The notes under the pieces are model-generated. The model searched no databases, was not told the DNA's origin, and saw only the letters and a list, made by a program, of their open reading frames with translations. Below are positions 56,182-64,000 of a stretch of 64,000 bases of DNA, one piece after another. The stretch spans positions 62,001 through 126,000 of the forward strand of contig NZ_BAEP01000030.1 of NCBI RefSeq assembly GCF_000315015.1, written 5' to 3'. Numbering within the stretch: position 1 is the stretch's first letter; every line of letters starts with the position of its first letter. The position numbers and the translations under genes were made by a program. This DNA is from Paraglaciecola mesophila KMM 241. Its GTDB lineage: Bacteria; Pseudomonadota; Gammaproteobacteria; Enterobacterales; Alteromonadaceae.

Positions 56182-57177
56182 ATGTCTCGCTTTGTTTTTT
56201 CCATGATGATGCTTATCTGCGTTTCGTTAACGCCTTTATCCTTGCTCGGGGAACCCCAGAAAAGTCAAGCGGGCTTTGAGCAGTATATTAAAAGCTTTAA
56301 ACAAGAAGCCCTAAGCAAAGGATACGATGCAGGGTTTTTGGACTCAGTCTTTACCGGTGCGACGTTTCGCCAACGTGTGGTTAAAGCAGATAAAAACCAG
56401 CCGGAACGGAAAATCACCCTAGATACTTATTTGGCAACACGCGTACCTGATTGGAAGGTCAAGCAAGCGCTCGACTTATTCGCAAAACATCGGGCGTTAC
56501 TCGAAGATGTTGCGCAAGCGTTTGGCGTTCAAGCGCGGTTTATCGTCGCGCTTTGGGGCAACGAAAGTAACTTTGGCAAAATTATGGGTAAATACCCAGT
56601 GATTTCATCGCTGGCGACGATGGCATATGAAGGTCGTCGTGAAGAGATGTTTAAGAAACAACTTTACGCGGCAATGGATATTTTGCGTCAAGGCCATATT
56701 AACCAAGATGAATTTTTGGGTTCATGGGCAGGCGCAATGGGTCAGAGCCAGTTTATGCCAACGTCGTTTTTACACTATGCCTACGATTTCGATGGTGACG
56801 GAAAAAAGGACATTTGGAACAACCCTGCAGATGTATTCGCCTCTATCGCCAACTTTTTAAAGACAGAAGGTTGGAGCGACAAGGGGACCTGGGGACGTCA
56901 GGTTAAATTGCACGATGGCTTTGATATTTCATTGGCTGGCTTAGACAAAGCAAAAATGCGTACACTGGATGAGTGGCAAGGCCTCGGCGTGACCAAATAC
57001 GACGGAAGTGCTTTGCCAAATGTGAACGTGAAGGCCTCGCTGATAATGCCTGATGGTGAAAAAGGCCGCATTTACTTGGTTTATGATAATTTTCACACAT
57101 TAATGGGCTGGAATCGCTCTAGCTATTTCGGTGTGGCGGTCGGGTATTTGTCTGATCGAATAAAAAAGGGGCGTTAA
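56182..57177 (+). CDS. MltB-family lytic murein transglycosylase
   Basis: 331 residues with a signal peptide (helix about 4-22). It cleaves peptidoglycan glycan strands in the periplasm. The catalytic Glu128 lies in ALWGNESNFGKIMGKYPVIS, followed by GSWAGAMGQSQFMPTSF and YDFDGDGKKDIW. No lipobox Cys is seen, so it is likely soluble, unlike E. coli MltB. AGGAGAG precedes the ATG. It lies between ycgL and ycgM with no gap to the latter. Confidence 0.93.
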   Translation: MSRFVFSMMMLICVSLTPLSLLGEPQKSQAGFEQYIKSFKQEALSKGYDAGFLDSVFTGATFRQRVVKADKNQPERKITLDTYLATRVPDWKVKQALDLFAKHRALLEDVAQAFGVQARFIVALWGNESNFGKIMGKYPVISSLATMAYEGRREEMFKKQLYAAMDILRQGHINQDEFLGSWAGAMGQSQFMPTSFLHYAYDFDGDGKKDIWNNPADVFASIANFLKTEGWSDKGTWGRQVKLHDGFDISLAGLDKAKMRTLDEWQGLGVTKYDGSALPNVNVKASLIMPDGEKGRIYLVYDNFHTLMGWNRSSYFGVAVGYLSDRIKKGR

Positions 57178-57837
57178 ATGTATCAACATCAATTCATCGA
57201 TGGTCGCAAAATCGACTTGCCCCTTGGAAAGGTGGTGTGTGTTGGACGAAATTACCTCGAACATATTCAAGAGTTAAATAATGAAGTACCCAATGAGCCT
57301 TTGTTGTTTATTAAACCAAATACCGCGCTGTGTAACCTAGCCGAGCCGATTGTTATCCCTAAAGGTGTAGGCAGTTGTCATAACGAGCTTGAAATCGCTA
57401 TTTTGATTGGGCAACGCCTAAATCATTGTAATGAAAAACAGGCCAAACAAAGCATAATCGGCGTGGGGTTAGGGTTGGATCTTACTTTACGTGATGTACA
57501 AGACCGCCTTAAGGCCAAAGGTCAGCCGTGGGAGCGAGCGAAGAGTTTTGACGCTAGCTGCCCTATATCTGTATTTGTACAAGCACAGGAGATTGATATT
57601 GAACGAAATATCGAGTTTAGTCTGTCGGTTAATAATACAGTAAGGCAACAAGGTAACAGCGCTCATATGATGCATAGCATTTTATCTTTAGTGGAAAATA
57701 TAACAAAAACCTTCACTTTGCTGCCTGGCGATATTGTCTTAACAGGTACGCCCAAGGGTGTCGGGCCATTAAATGCGGGCGACGACATTAGTGTTAATTT
57801 ATCACAACATTTTTCTGTGCAGACACGTGTTGTTTAA
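57178..57837 (+). CDS. ycgM: YcgM, fumarylacetoacetate hydrolase family protein
   Basis: 219 residues, FAH fold. CVGRNYLEHIQELNNEVP, the metal ligands in HNELEIAILIG (ExE) and the distal GLDLTLRDVQDRLKAKGQPW, RAKSFDASCP and DIVLTGTPKGVGPL blocks are present. Such proteins act as acylpyruvases or oxaloacetate decarboxylase/tautomerases. It starts directly after the transglycosylase stop. Confidence 0.93.
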   Translation: MYQHQFIDGRKIDLPLGKVVCVGRNYLEHIQELNNEVPNEPLLFIKPNTALCNLAEPIVIPKGVGSCHNELEIAILIGQRLNHCNEKQAKQSIIGVGLGLDLTLRDVQDRLKAKGQPWERAKSFDASCPISVFVQAQEIDIERNIEFSLSVNNTVRQQGNSAHMMHSILSLVENITKTFTLLPGDIVLTGTPKGVGPLNAGDDISVNLSQHFSVQTRVV

Positions 57838-57871
57838 AGCAAAGTAGCCGCCGGATAATCGTCAACGATAA

Positions 57872-57910
57872 AGCATTGAATAAGAGCATTGAATAAGCGC
57901 CTTGAATAAG
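57872..57910. repeat. Three intergenic 13-bp tandem repeats
   Basis: AGCATTGAATAAG occurs twice exactly (57872-57884, 57885-57897), then CGCCTTGAATAAG (57898-57910). They sit just upstream of the next gene, near its ribosome binding site. Confidence 0.85.
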
Positions 57911-57921
57911 AGTAGAAAAGA

Positions 57922-58311
57922 ATGATTTTCACCCAGCACCATCGTTTAGACTTAACCAATAAAGTGGTTATTGTTGAAGCTGTGGGTCATGTAGAGCATG
58001 TTGATAATATGGAAATTGTCTTAAAGAAAGCGATAAATTTGGCTCACGTGCACAATTTAAAAGGGATTTTATTGGATTTGTCTGAGGTAGAATTGTCATA
58101 CGACAATGTGCGCCTAATGGATATTCTGCTGAGAATGAGAGACGAAGATTGGTTGGGCTTGTTGCGAGTTGCGCGCCTTTTGCCAAAAGTCGATCTTGGT
58201 CATACCCATGCCTTGATTGCGGATATCAGTCAGAAATTCAGTTTGCCGATTAGAAATTTTGAATCTAAAAGTAAGGCTATAGCCTGGTTATTATATAATT
58301 ATGAACGATAA
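57922..58311 (+). CDS. Unknown STAS-like protein
   Basis: 129 residues without signal peptide. The pattern VVIVEAVGHVEHVDNMEIVL, LKGILLDLSEVELSYDNVRL, and RVARLLPKVDLGHTHALIAD alternates strands and helices like a SpoIIAA/STAS fold. No certain family. Its end overlaps the ycgN start by 11 bases, so it is translated with the ycg row, although E. coli has no equivalent between ycgM and ycgN. Confidence 0.6.
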   Translation: MIFTQHHRLDLTNKVVIVEAVGHVEHVDNMEIVLKKAINLAHVHNLKGILLDLSEVELSYDNVRLMDILLRMRDEDWLGLLRVARLLPKVDLGHTHALIADISQKFSLPIRNFESKSKAIAWLLYNYER

Positions 58312-58795
58312 ATTTTGGCTTGATACGCCACTTGAAAAAATGAACGAAGCACAGTGGGAATCAATCTGTGATGGATGTGCCAAGTGTTGTTTGCACAAGT
58401 TTATTGATGACGATGAAGCAGAAACTGCTGCCCCTACGGCACATATAAACAGTGGTGAACAGATCCACTACACCAATATTGCATGTGGGTTGCTGAACAC
58501 CAAAACCTGTAATTGTACTCGCTACGAAGAGCGCACGATATTGGTCCCGGATTGCGTCAAACTGAGCAAAGAAAACATAGATGACATATTTTTCATGCCA
58601 ACCAGTTGCAGCTATCGTCGGTTACATGAAGGGCGCGGTCTACCCTCATGGCATCCACTTTTAAATAAAGGTAAAAAAGCCAAAATGCATAAAGTGGGTA
58701 TGTCCGTTCGTGGTAAAACCGTATTTGATCATGACGTCGAACTGGAAGATTTTGAAGACTATATTGCCATATGGCCGCTGGAAGATACGGATTAA
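58301..58795 (+). CDS. ycgN: YcgN family cysteine-cluster protein
   Basis: 164 residues. The Cys-rich YkgJ/UPF0260 pattern is visible: CDGCAKCCLHKF, NIACGLLNTKTCNCTRYEER, VPDCVKL and PTSCSYRRL. The cluster of conserved Cys probably binds zinc or iron-sulfur. Function unknown. Overlaps the previous gene by 11 bases; last gene of the rnd-ycgL-mltB-ycgMN row. Confidence 0.94.
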   Translation: MNDKFWLDTPLEKMNEAQWESICDGCAKCCLHKFIDDDEAETAAPTAHINSGEQIHYTNIACGLLNTKTCNCTRYEERTILVPDCVKLSKENIDDIFFMPTSCSYRRLHEGRGLPSWHPLLNKGKKAKMHKVGMSVRGKTVFDHDVELEDFEDYIAIWPLEDTD

Positions 58796-58960
58796 GTCAG
58801 GAGTAACTAACTGATTTTATGCGCACTAGGGAAACGTCATGAGCGTGAATATTACAATGCTTTCCCCATCGCTTGGTTGACACTGGATTGTTCCCCAAGG
58901 GTGTGGGCAAGTCTAAAAAGGCCCTATGAATAGCAGTACCAGAAAGCCGATTTTTTAGGG

Positions 58961-60451
58961 CTATAACCCAGATAAATACGTGTTGGCCTGCGTCAGATAA
59001 GCGTTCTTTTTATCTTGCTCCATCTTATCTACTTGGCTGCACATCATAGCCCAGCGGTGGTTTCTCTTTAGCTCAGCGTGGTTTTTTATTATCCATCGCC
59101 AGTACAGTGCATCCCATATATCCGACCAAGCGCCTTTCTTGTAGTGGCTCATTTTAATGATGTAATTAGAGCCACTGAAATAGGGCTTAGTTGTGATTTG
59201 TCCGCCATCTGCATGTTGGCTCATCGCATATACGTTGGGTACCATCACCCAATCATAGCTGTCGATAAACATGTCCATAAACCAGCGATAGATTTCATCT
59301 GGCTCAAATTCGCATAAAAAGAAAAAGCCGCCTAATACCATTAACCGCTCGATGTGATGGCAATAACCCGTTTGTATTATCCGCTTGATGGTATCGTCTA
59401 AAGGGGTTATGCCTGTGTCACCGGTATAAAAGGCGCTAGGTATTTTGCGCTTATGTTGCCAATGGTTCTGCGTGCGCATCGATACACCGATGTCACTGTA
59501 CGTCGCGCGCATAAACTCTCGCCACCCAATGATTTGCCGAACAAATCCTTCGAGGCTTGCAAGATCCACTTCATGCTCATCAGCGTATTCTATCGCTTGG
59601 CTAATGACTTGTTTTGGAGTTAAAAGCCCGATATTTAGCATAGGGGTAAGTACACTGTGATAAAGCCAATTTTGCCCCTCTACTATGGCATCCTCAAAGG
59701 GGCCAAAATGTTTAAAACGCTGTTCAAAAAAGGCGGTCAGCCACAACTGAGCGTCCTCATGTGTGACCGGATAGATGACCGTTTGGCCATTGCCTGGGTG
59801 TTCAGAAAAGTCAGCATTAATGCGCTCGATAGCTTGGGTATGGTATTGAGTCTTTACACTAAATTGCATTGCTGGAATGTTTGTTATTTCTTTTTTCGGA
59901 ATTTTCTTGCGATTCTCTTCATCGAAACTCCAACGACCCGAAATGGGTTTGTCTCCTTCCATTAAAATATTAAAGCGAGTGCGCTGATGGCGGTAGAAGT
60001 CCGCCATAAACCAACGTTTTTTACTGTCGCGGTAGGCGCTATTTTGACGTTGAGTGTTTAAGAATCCCGGCGTTTTATGCCAAGTGATCTCAATATTATT
60101 CGCCTTTGCATTATTCTCTAAGCGCTGCTTCAGAATATAATCTACCGGATCAACCGTGTGTATCTGGGTAATATTCTGCTTTGTCAGTTGCGCAAACAGG
60201 TGGGTTTGACTAGGAATATTTGGTTGGAATTTTAAATACTCACAATCACACTTATTAGCGCGTAGATAATCATGGTAATACGCCATAGATGCAAAATGGA
60301 GTTGCAGTTTCTGCTGATGAAAGCATTGAGAATAAGTACTATCCCCAAAAAATAAATCGTCTTCAACTAAGTAGACACGATTAGTGGTATGACTTAGACA
60401 AGGATGCTCAACGAATAATTGTTGCGGAAAAATAACCCAAGTTGATTGCAC
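58961..60451 (-). CDS. Cryptochrome/photolyase family protein (FeS-BCP type without full cluster ligands)
   Basis: 496 residues, a PhrB/(6-4) photolyase-like flavoprotein. N-terminal Rossmann-like part with WVIFPQQLF, then the FAD-binding helical domain: IIGWREFMRATYSDIG, HHIERLMVLGGFFFLCEFEP and DWVMVPNVYAMSQHADGG. In the iron-sulfur members a Cys-rich insertion (CxxC and later CP) follows KPY; here KPYFSGSNYIIKMSHYKKG leads directly to WDALYWRW, so only C364 of the four ligand positions remains. DNA repair or blue-light sensing is expected from FAD. It stands alone on the minus strand. Confidence 0.88.
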   Translation of the reverse strand: MQSTWVIFPQQLFVEHPCLSHTTNRVYLVEDDLFFGDSTYSQCFHQQKLQLHFASMAYYHDYLRANKCDCEYLKFQPNIPSQTHLFAQLTKQNITQIHTVDPVDYILKQRLENNAKANNIEITWHKTPGFLNTQRQNSAYRDSKKRWFMADFYRHQRTRFNILMEGDKPISGRWSFDEENRKKIPKKEITNIPAMQFSVKTQYHTQAIERINADFSEHPGNGQTVIYPVTHEDAQLWLTAFFEQRFKHFGPFEDAIVEGQNWLYHSVLTPMLNIGLLTPKQVISQAIEYADEHEVDLASLEGFVRQIIGWREFMRATYSDIGVSMRTQNHWQHKRKIPSAFYTGDTGITPLDDTIKRIIQTGYCHHIERLMVLGGFFFLCEFEPDEIYRWFMDMFIDSYDWVMVPNVYAMSQHADGGQITTKPYFSGSNYIIKMSHYKKGAWSDIWDALYWRWIIKNHAELKRNHRWAMMCSQVDKMEQDKKNAYLTQANTYLSGL

Positions 60452-60559
60452 AGCATGTACCTTTTTTCAAACACTCAAAATTAAAAATTACATGCCATTG
60501 TACGTAACAGGGAAGCTTTGGATCGTTTAAAGTTCGCTGTCTTGGGTGCACCTAGTCTA

Positions 60560-60994
60560 TTAAATTGAACTAAGAAGGATGCTCGTTTCACTATTTATTA
60601 CACCCGGTGTCATACGCACCATGCGCAGTACACGGTCGAACTCTGTCAGGGTCGTGGTTTGTATATTGGCAACTAAATCCCAAGCACCGTTGGTGGTGTG
60701 CAGATGCGTTAACTCGGGGAGCCCTCGAAGTTTTTGAATGACTTGTGACGTCGATTTTCCAGCCACTTCAATCATCATGACGGCTTTGATGAGGTTCTGC
60801 TCTACCTCGTGGTGCGCGCGGATTGTAAATCCAAGAATAGCACCGGAGCTGAGTAATCTGTCTAAGCGGTTTTGCACGGTTCCGCGAGATACCCCTAATA
60901 TTTGTGACAATTTAGCCACAGGGGCGCGACCGTCCTTACGCAAAATGGCAATCAAATTGATATCTAAATCGTCAAGGATTTGAGTCTCTTTCAT
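60560..60994 (-). CDS. Lrp/AsnC-family transcriptional regulator
   Basis: 144 residues. The N-terminal helix-turn-helix is LDDLDINLIAILRKDGRAPV, KLSQILGVSRGTVQNRLDRL, followed by an AsnC-type RAM ligand domain (MMIEVAGKSTSQVIQKLRGL). It is divergent from ornithine cyclodeaminase and ctlX across a 169-bp gap, so it most likely regulates them, probably in response to an amino acid such as arginine or ornithine. Confidence 0.92.
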   Translation of the reverse strand: MKETQILDDLDINLIAILRKDGRAPVAKLSQILGVSRGTVQNRLDRLLSSGAILGFTIRAHHEVEQNLIKAVMMIEVAGKSTSQVIQKLRGLPELTHLHTTNGAWDLVANIQTTTLTEFDRVLRMVRMTPGVINSETSILLSSI

Positions 60995-61163
60995 GAAGAT
61001 ATTATTTAGCCGGTGGTTGATAAGTTAGCATATTGTACATCCACTATTAACTATTTGTATTATATCCTAACAAAAATTGTAATTTAATGGCATTTATCCT
61101 GGCTGACTAGCTGATTACACTGAGCAACTATTTCAACCGTTACCTTTGAACAGTGAGCCAGTC

Positions 61164-62255
61164 ATGCAAATCCCTAACAAAAATACAGTACGTAACGAAG
61201 CAGAAAGCCCCGTATCGCAAGTCGCATTTCTGAGTGTCCAAGACATATTGGATTTAGTGGCTAAAATCGGCATGGAAGCATTTCTAAAAGGCCTTGCTAA
61301 GTACATTAAAGACGACTTTCGGCGTTGGGAAACTTTTGATAAGTCACCACGTTTCGCCGCACATTCACCTGAAGGCGTGATTGAATTGATGCCCACAAGT
61401 GATGGGCAAAAATTTAGTTTCAAGTATGTGAATGGCCACCCTAAAAATACCCAAAAAGGACTTCAAACCGTCACTGCTTTTGGCGTGTTGGCGGATGTGG
61501 ATTCAGGCTATCCATTGATGCTGTCTGAGATGACTGTGCTAACGGCACTGCGCACTAGTGCAACATCTGCGCTAATGGCTACTTATTTAGCTCCCGCAAA
61601 TAGCCAATCTATGGCATTAATCGGTAATGGCGCGCAATCAGAGTTTCAAGCGTTTGCGTTTCGTACATTATTGGGAATAAATACGTTACGTCTTTATGAT
61701 GTAGATACTAACGCCAGCGAAAAATGTAAGGCAAACCTGAGCGTTTACGGTTTTGACGTCACCATTTGTGCTACGCCTGAAGAGGCCGTAAAGGGAGTGG
61801 ACATAATAACGACTTGCACTGCAGATAAACGAAATGCAACTATTTTAACCTCAGCTATGGTCAAAGACGGTGTTTACATCAATGCCATAGGAGGAGATTG
61901 CCCAGGTAAAACGGAATTAGATAAAGCGCTTCTTTTGCGAGCCGATGTGTTTGTTGAATACGAAGAGCAAACGCGTATTGAGGGCGACATACAGCAACTC
62001 AGCAGGGATTTTTCAGTCACTGAAATGCATAGGGTGATTAATGGCGAAGCGAAGGGGCGAACGTCACCTGCTCAGTTAATAATTTTCGACGGCGTTGGGT
62101 TTGCCATAGAGGATTTTTCAGCGTTGCGTTATGTCTATCAGCTTATGACCCAGCATTTGCCATTAAAAGAGCTTGAGTTAATCGCTACCCCGAAAGACCC
62201 ACGTAACCTGTTCGGCTTATTTGCACGATCAACGACTATCAGAAAAGTAGGGTAG
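61164..62255 (+). CDS. Ornithine cyclodeaminase
   Basis: 363 residues, OCD/mu-crystallin family. It converts ornithine to proline and ammonia using bound NAD. The Rossmann block is MALIGNGAQSEFQAFAF, and the signature INAIGGDCPGKTELDKALL holds the catalytic Asp. ALRTSATSALMATYL is also typical. The ATG at 61164 is preferred; a TTG six codons upstream is possible. It is four bases from ctlX in one operon, consistent with consecutive steps. Confidence 0.93.
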   Translation: MQIPNKNTVRNEAESPVSQVAFLSVQDILDLVAKIGMEAFLKGLAKYIKDDFRRWETFDKSPRFAAHSPEGVIELMPTSDGQKFSFKYVNGHPKNTQKGLQTVTAFGVLADVDSGYPLMLSEMTVLTALRTSATSALMATYLAPANSQSMALIGNGAQSEFQAFAFRTLLGINTLRLYDVDTNASEKCKANLSVYGFDVTICATPEEAVKGVDIITTCTADKRNATILTSAMVKDGVYINAIGGDCPGKTELDKALLLRADVFVEYEEQTRIEGDIQQLSRDFSVTEMHRVINGEAKGRTSPAQLIIFDGVGFAIEDFSALRYVYQLMTQHLPLKELELIATPKDPRNLFGLFARSTTIRKVG

Positions 62256-62258
62256 CTC

Positions 62259-63203
62259 ATGAGAAAACGCAATCCTCAGGCGCCATCAGCGGTTGTCATG
62301 ATTCGCCCACATCATTTTTACGCAAATCCGCAAACGCAGGGAGACAATGCCTTTCAAGCATTGGCTTGTGCCAGCGATAGTTCAGCAGCGACGGTGGAAC
62401 TGGACAGATTAGCTTATCAGCAAGTGACTGATGCGGCCTATATCCTAGAGTCTTATGGTATCGATGTGCATATTTTTGAAGATGAAAGTAAAGATACTCC
62501 GGACTCAGTATTCCCTAATAACTGGTTTTCAACTCACAGTGGCGGGCATGTCGCCATTTACCCTATGCACGCCCAGAATCGCCGTCAAGAAAGACGCGGC
62601 GATATCATAGATATGCTCAAACAAGCGTATCGAGTGCAGGATATTGTTGATTATTCAGGCCTTGAGCAAGACCAGCTGTATTTGGAGGGTACTGGCGCTA
62701 TGGTGCTGGATCACATTGAGCGCGTAGCCTACGCAGTGCAATCGAATAGAACGAACCCATTAGCGCTTGAGCGCTTCTGTAGTCATTTTAATTACGAGCC
62801 TATGCTCTTCGATGCCTTTGATGAAAATGGTGTGGCTGTGTATCACACCAATGTCTTGATGTGTATTGGAACTGACTTTGTCATGCTGGGCGCAGACATG
62901 ATCAAAAATCCTATTCGTCGTAATGAGATTATCACACGGTTCGAAGACTCAGGGCGAGAGGTCATTATGCTAAGCAGCCGACAAATCGCAGAATTTTGTG
63001 GCAATGCACTTGAGCTTCAAAGTGATGAGCAACGATTGTTAGCTTTATCACAAAGGGCTTATAATGCAATGGAGACAGAGCAACGTAAAATACTGGAAAA
63101 AAGTGTCACCTTGCTGCCTTTAGAAGTTTCGGCAATTGAAACCGCTGGAGGTTCAATTCGTTGTATGTTGGCGGGAATTCACTTAGCGCCACGCCCTGTT
63201 TAA
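62259..63203 (+). CDS. ctlX: CtlX-like citrulline/arginine hydrolase (amidinotransferase superfamily)
   Basis: 314 residues, guanidino-group modifying fold. Catalytic His196 (AVYHTNVLMCIG) and Cys302 (GGSIRCMLAGIHL) are in place, and PDSVFPNNWFSTH and YLEGTGAMVLDH mark substrate and Asp/Glu positions. CtlX was described for citrulline hydrolysis to ornithine; close relatives hydrolyse arginine. Either way ornithine would pass to the cyclodeaminase encoded just upstream. A terminator follows at 63274. Confidence 0.85.
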   Translation: MRKRNPQAPSAVVMIRPHHFYANPQTQGDNAFQALACASDSSAATVELDRLAYQQVTDAAYILESYGIDVHIFEDESKDTPDSVFPNNWFSTHSGGHVAIYPMHAQNRRQERRGDIIDMLKQAYRVQDIVDYSGLEQDQLYLEGTGAMVLDHIERVAYAVQSNRTNPLALERFCSHFNYEPMLFDAFDENGVAVYHTNVLMCIGTDFVMLGADMIKNPIRRNEIITRFEDSGREVIMLSSRQIAEFCGNALELQSDEQRLLALSQRAYNAMETEQRKILEKSVTLLPLEVSAIETAGGSIRCMLAGIHLAPRPV

Positions 63204-63270
63204 CATCCCAGCGTGCTCACCCCGAGTCATCATGATTCTAAATTGGGTTACAATTGTGTATTAATAGCTA

Positions 63271-63295
63271 AAAAAAGGGAGCGTACACTCCCTTT
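63271..63295. terminator. Bidirectional terminator between ctlX and dsbB
   Basis: Perfect stem AAAGGGAG (63274-63281) / CTCCCTTT (63288-63295) with loop CGTACA, preceded by a run of A on the plus strand (a T-run for the minus strand). It serves the convergent dsbB gene well and may also stop ctlX transcripts. Confidence 0.85.
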
Positions 63296-63316
63296 ACACA
63301 GAATAGTTATTGCTAG

Positions 63317-63832
63317 TTAGAGTGAGCGTTTTGTGATTAAACGCGCGCTCAGCACCACGAACCAAATGGCTGAGTAAATCGCAAACACGACCATCATCCA
63401 CTGGGGCATACTCATATCCATAAAGACCCAATCAATATTGCCGCAATCACCTGTGGCTGCGAACAAATTAGGTAACCATTCATGTAACGGCAACCATGAG
63501 GGGAAGTTCGGTACAATTTCACAGGTTGCAAAGAAAGGGTTAGCCGCATTTTGAATATCGTAATGTTCCCATGCAATCAGGCCCCCCCAAATTGCAGATA
63601 TACCCCAAACAACAAACGCCAATAAACGCGTTAGCATATTGTTGGCGATGAGTACGGGTACGCAGGCGAACATAATGCCAAAGATGGCAGTGCGCTGGTA
63701 AATGCACATGATGCAGGGCTGTAGCCCCATTGCATGCTGGCTAAATAGGGCATACGCCACCAATACCAGTGAAGATAAAAATAACAGGCCCCAAGCAAGG
63801 CGGGTGTCAGCAAGATTTGAAATAAAGGTCAT
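63317..63832 (-). CDS. dsbB: Disulfide bond formation protein DsbB
   Basis: 171 residues with four transmembrane helices. The first Cys pair is in LQPCIMCIYQR, the second pair is Cys in ATCEIVPNF and in TGDCGNIDW, as needed to reoxidise DsbA and pass electrons to quinone. The ATG at 63832 matches the usual N-terminus; the frame is open to 63868. It lies downstream of a probable nhaB on the minus strand, an arrangement seen in related genomes. Confidence 0.96.
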   Translation of the reverse strand: MTFISNLADTRLAWGLLFLSSLVLVAYALFSQHAMGLQPCIMCIYQRTAIFGIMFACVPVLIANNMLTRLLAFVVWGISAIWGGLIAWEHYDIQNAANPFFATCEIVPNFPSWLPLHEWLPNLFAATGDCGNIDWVFMDMSMPQWMMVVFAIYSAIWFVVLSARLITKRSL

Positions 63833-63861
63833 GTTGCTACTCGTAAAATAACTAAAACAAA

Positions 63862-63887
63862 AAAGCACCGCAATGTAGCGGTGCTTT
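63862..63887 (-). terminator. Rho-independent terminator after the probable nhaB
   Basis: Perfect 10-bp stem AAAGCACCGC (63862-63871) / GCGGTGCTTT (63878-63887), followed on the minus strand by TTTTTTG. It separates the upstream minus-strand gene from dsbB. Confidence 0.9.
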
Positions 63888-63903
63888 GTTAAACAAAACT
63901 AGT

Positions 63904-64000
63904 TTAGTGCGCTGCGGGTTCGCCGCCTAAGGTCGCGCTGTGGTGCTCTATTAGATGCATATCATACAGCCAGTTGGTTAAATCTCCCAAACCGAAGTAG
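63904..64000 (-). CDS. nhaB: C-terminal end of a probable Na+/H+ antiporter NhaB (partial)
   Basis: The last 31 codons on the minus strand read FGLGDLTNWLYDMHLIEHHS and end GGEPAAH before TAA. The rest lies beyond the window. Aromatic WLYDMHLI resembles the last turn of NhaB, and nhaB next to dsbB is a known gammaproteobacterial order. The call rests mainly on this context and is tentative. Confidence 0.45.
   Translation of the reverse strand, partial: YFGLGDLTNWLYDMHLIEHHSATLGGEPAAH

Overview
The window looks like a chromosome segment of a marine gammaproteobacterium of the Alteromonadales (Glaciecola/Paraglaciecola/Alteromonas type). This is inferred from gene order: trp operon - rnm - yciO - scpAB - rluB; yoaA - tsaB - slp - fadD - rnd - ycgL - mltB-like - ycgM - ycgN; and dsbB beside an nhaB-like end. 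Base composition is moderate. No rRNA, tRNA, CRISPR array, phage or insertion sequence was seen.

Region 1 (1-4.5 kb) holds fdhD with a YdeP-type molybdopterin oxidoreductase, then an exported TPR-like protein. Region 2 (4.5-14.8 kb) holds glutathionylspermidine synthetase/amidase, a mechanosensitive channel and a cyanophycin cluster: iadA, cphB, cphA and a second CphA-like Mur ligase that lacks the ATP-grasp domain. Region 3 (14.8-18.2 kb, minus strand) holds a PhoPQ-like system with a PepSY protein, then arfB and yciI. Region 4 (18.2-29.5 kb) is the trpEGD(CF)BA operon on the minus strand, with a clear attenuator and a leader peptide containing three adjacent Trp codons; divergent from it run rnm, yciO, scpA, scpB and rluB. 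Region 5 (29.6-31.3 kb) is a divergent argO/argP pair separated by a perfect 14-bp inverted repeat.

Region 6 (31.3-46 kb) is the accessory part. It holds a lyase-like lipoprotein gene broken by one in-frame stop, several small envelope proteins, a beta-barrel gene whose start codon appears split by one inserted base, a hybrid histidine kinase, a large lipoprotein with a duplicated propeller-like half, a CWC-domain protein, a homocysteine methyltransferase, a degenerate stretch with gene remnants, and a flgH-flgT pair divergent from an unknown 381-residue protein. Region 7 (46-58.8 kb) is mostly conserved housekeeping. Region 8 (58.8-64 kb) holds a photolyase-family protein, an Lrp regulator divergent from ornithine cyclodeaminase and ctlX, dsbB, and the end of a probable nhaB.

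Two themes tie the window together. First, it encodes storage and turnover of arginine nitrogen: cyanophycin synthesis (cphA), breakdown to beta-Asp-Arg (cphB) and to Asp plus Arg (iadA), arginine export (argO/argP), and a probable route through ornithine to proline (ctlX, ornithine cyclodeaminase). Second, short degenerate tandem repeats (units of 12 to 19 bp) occur at seven separate places, some inside reading frames as in-frame insertions or terminal extensions and some between genes.
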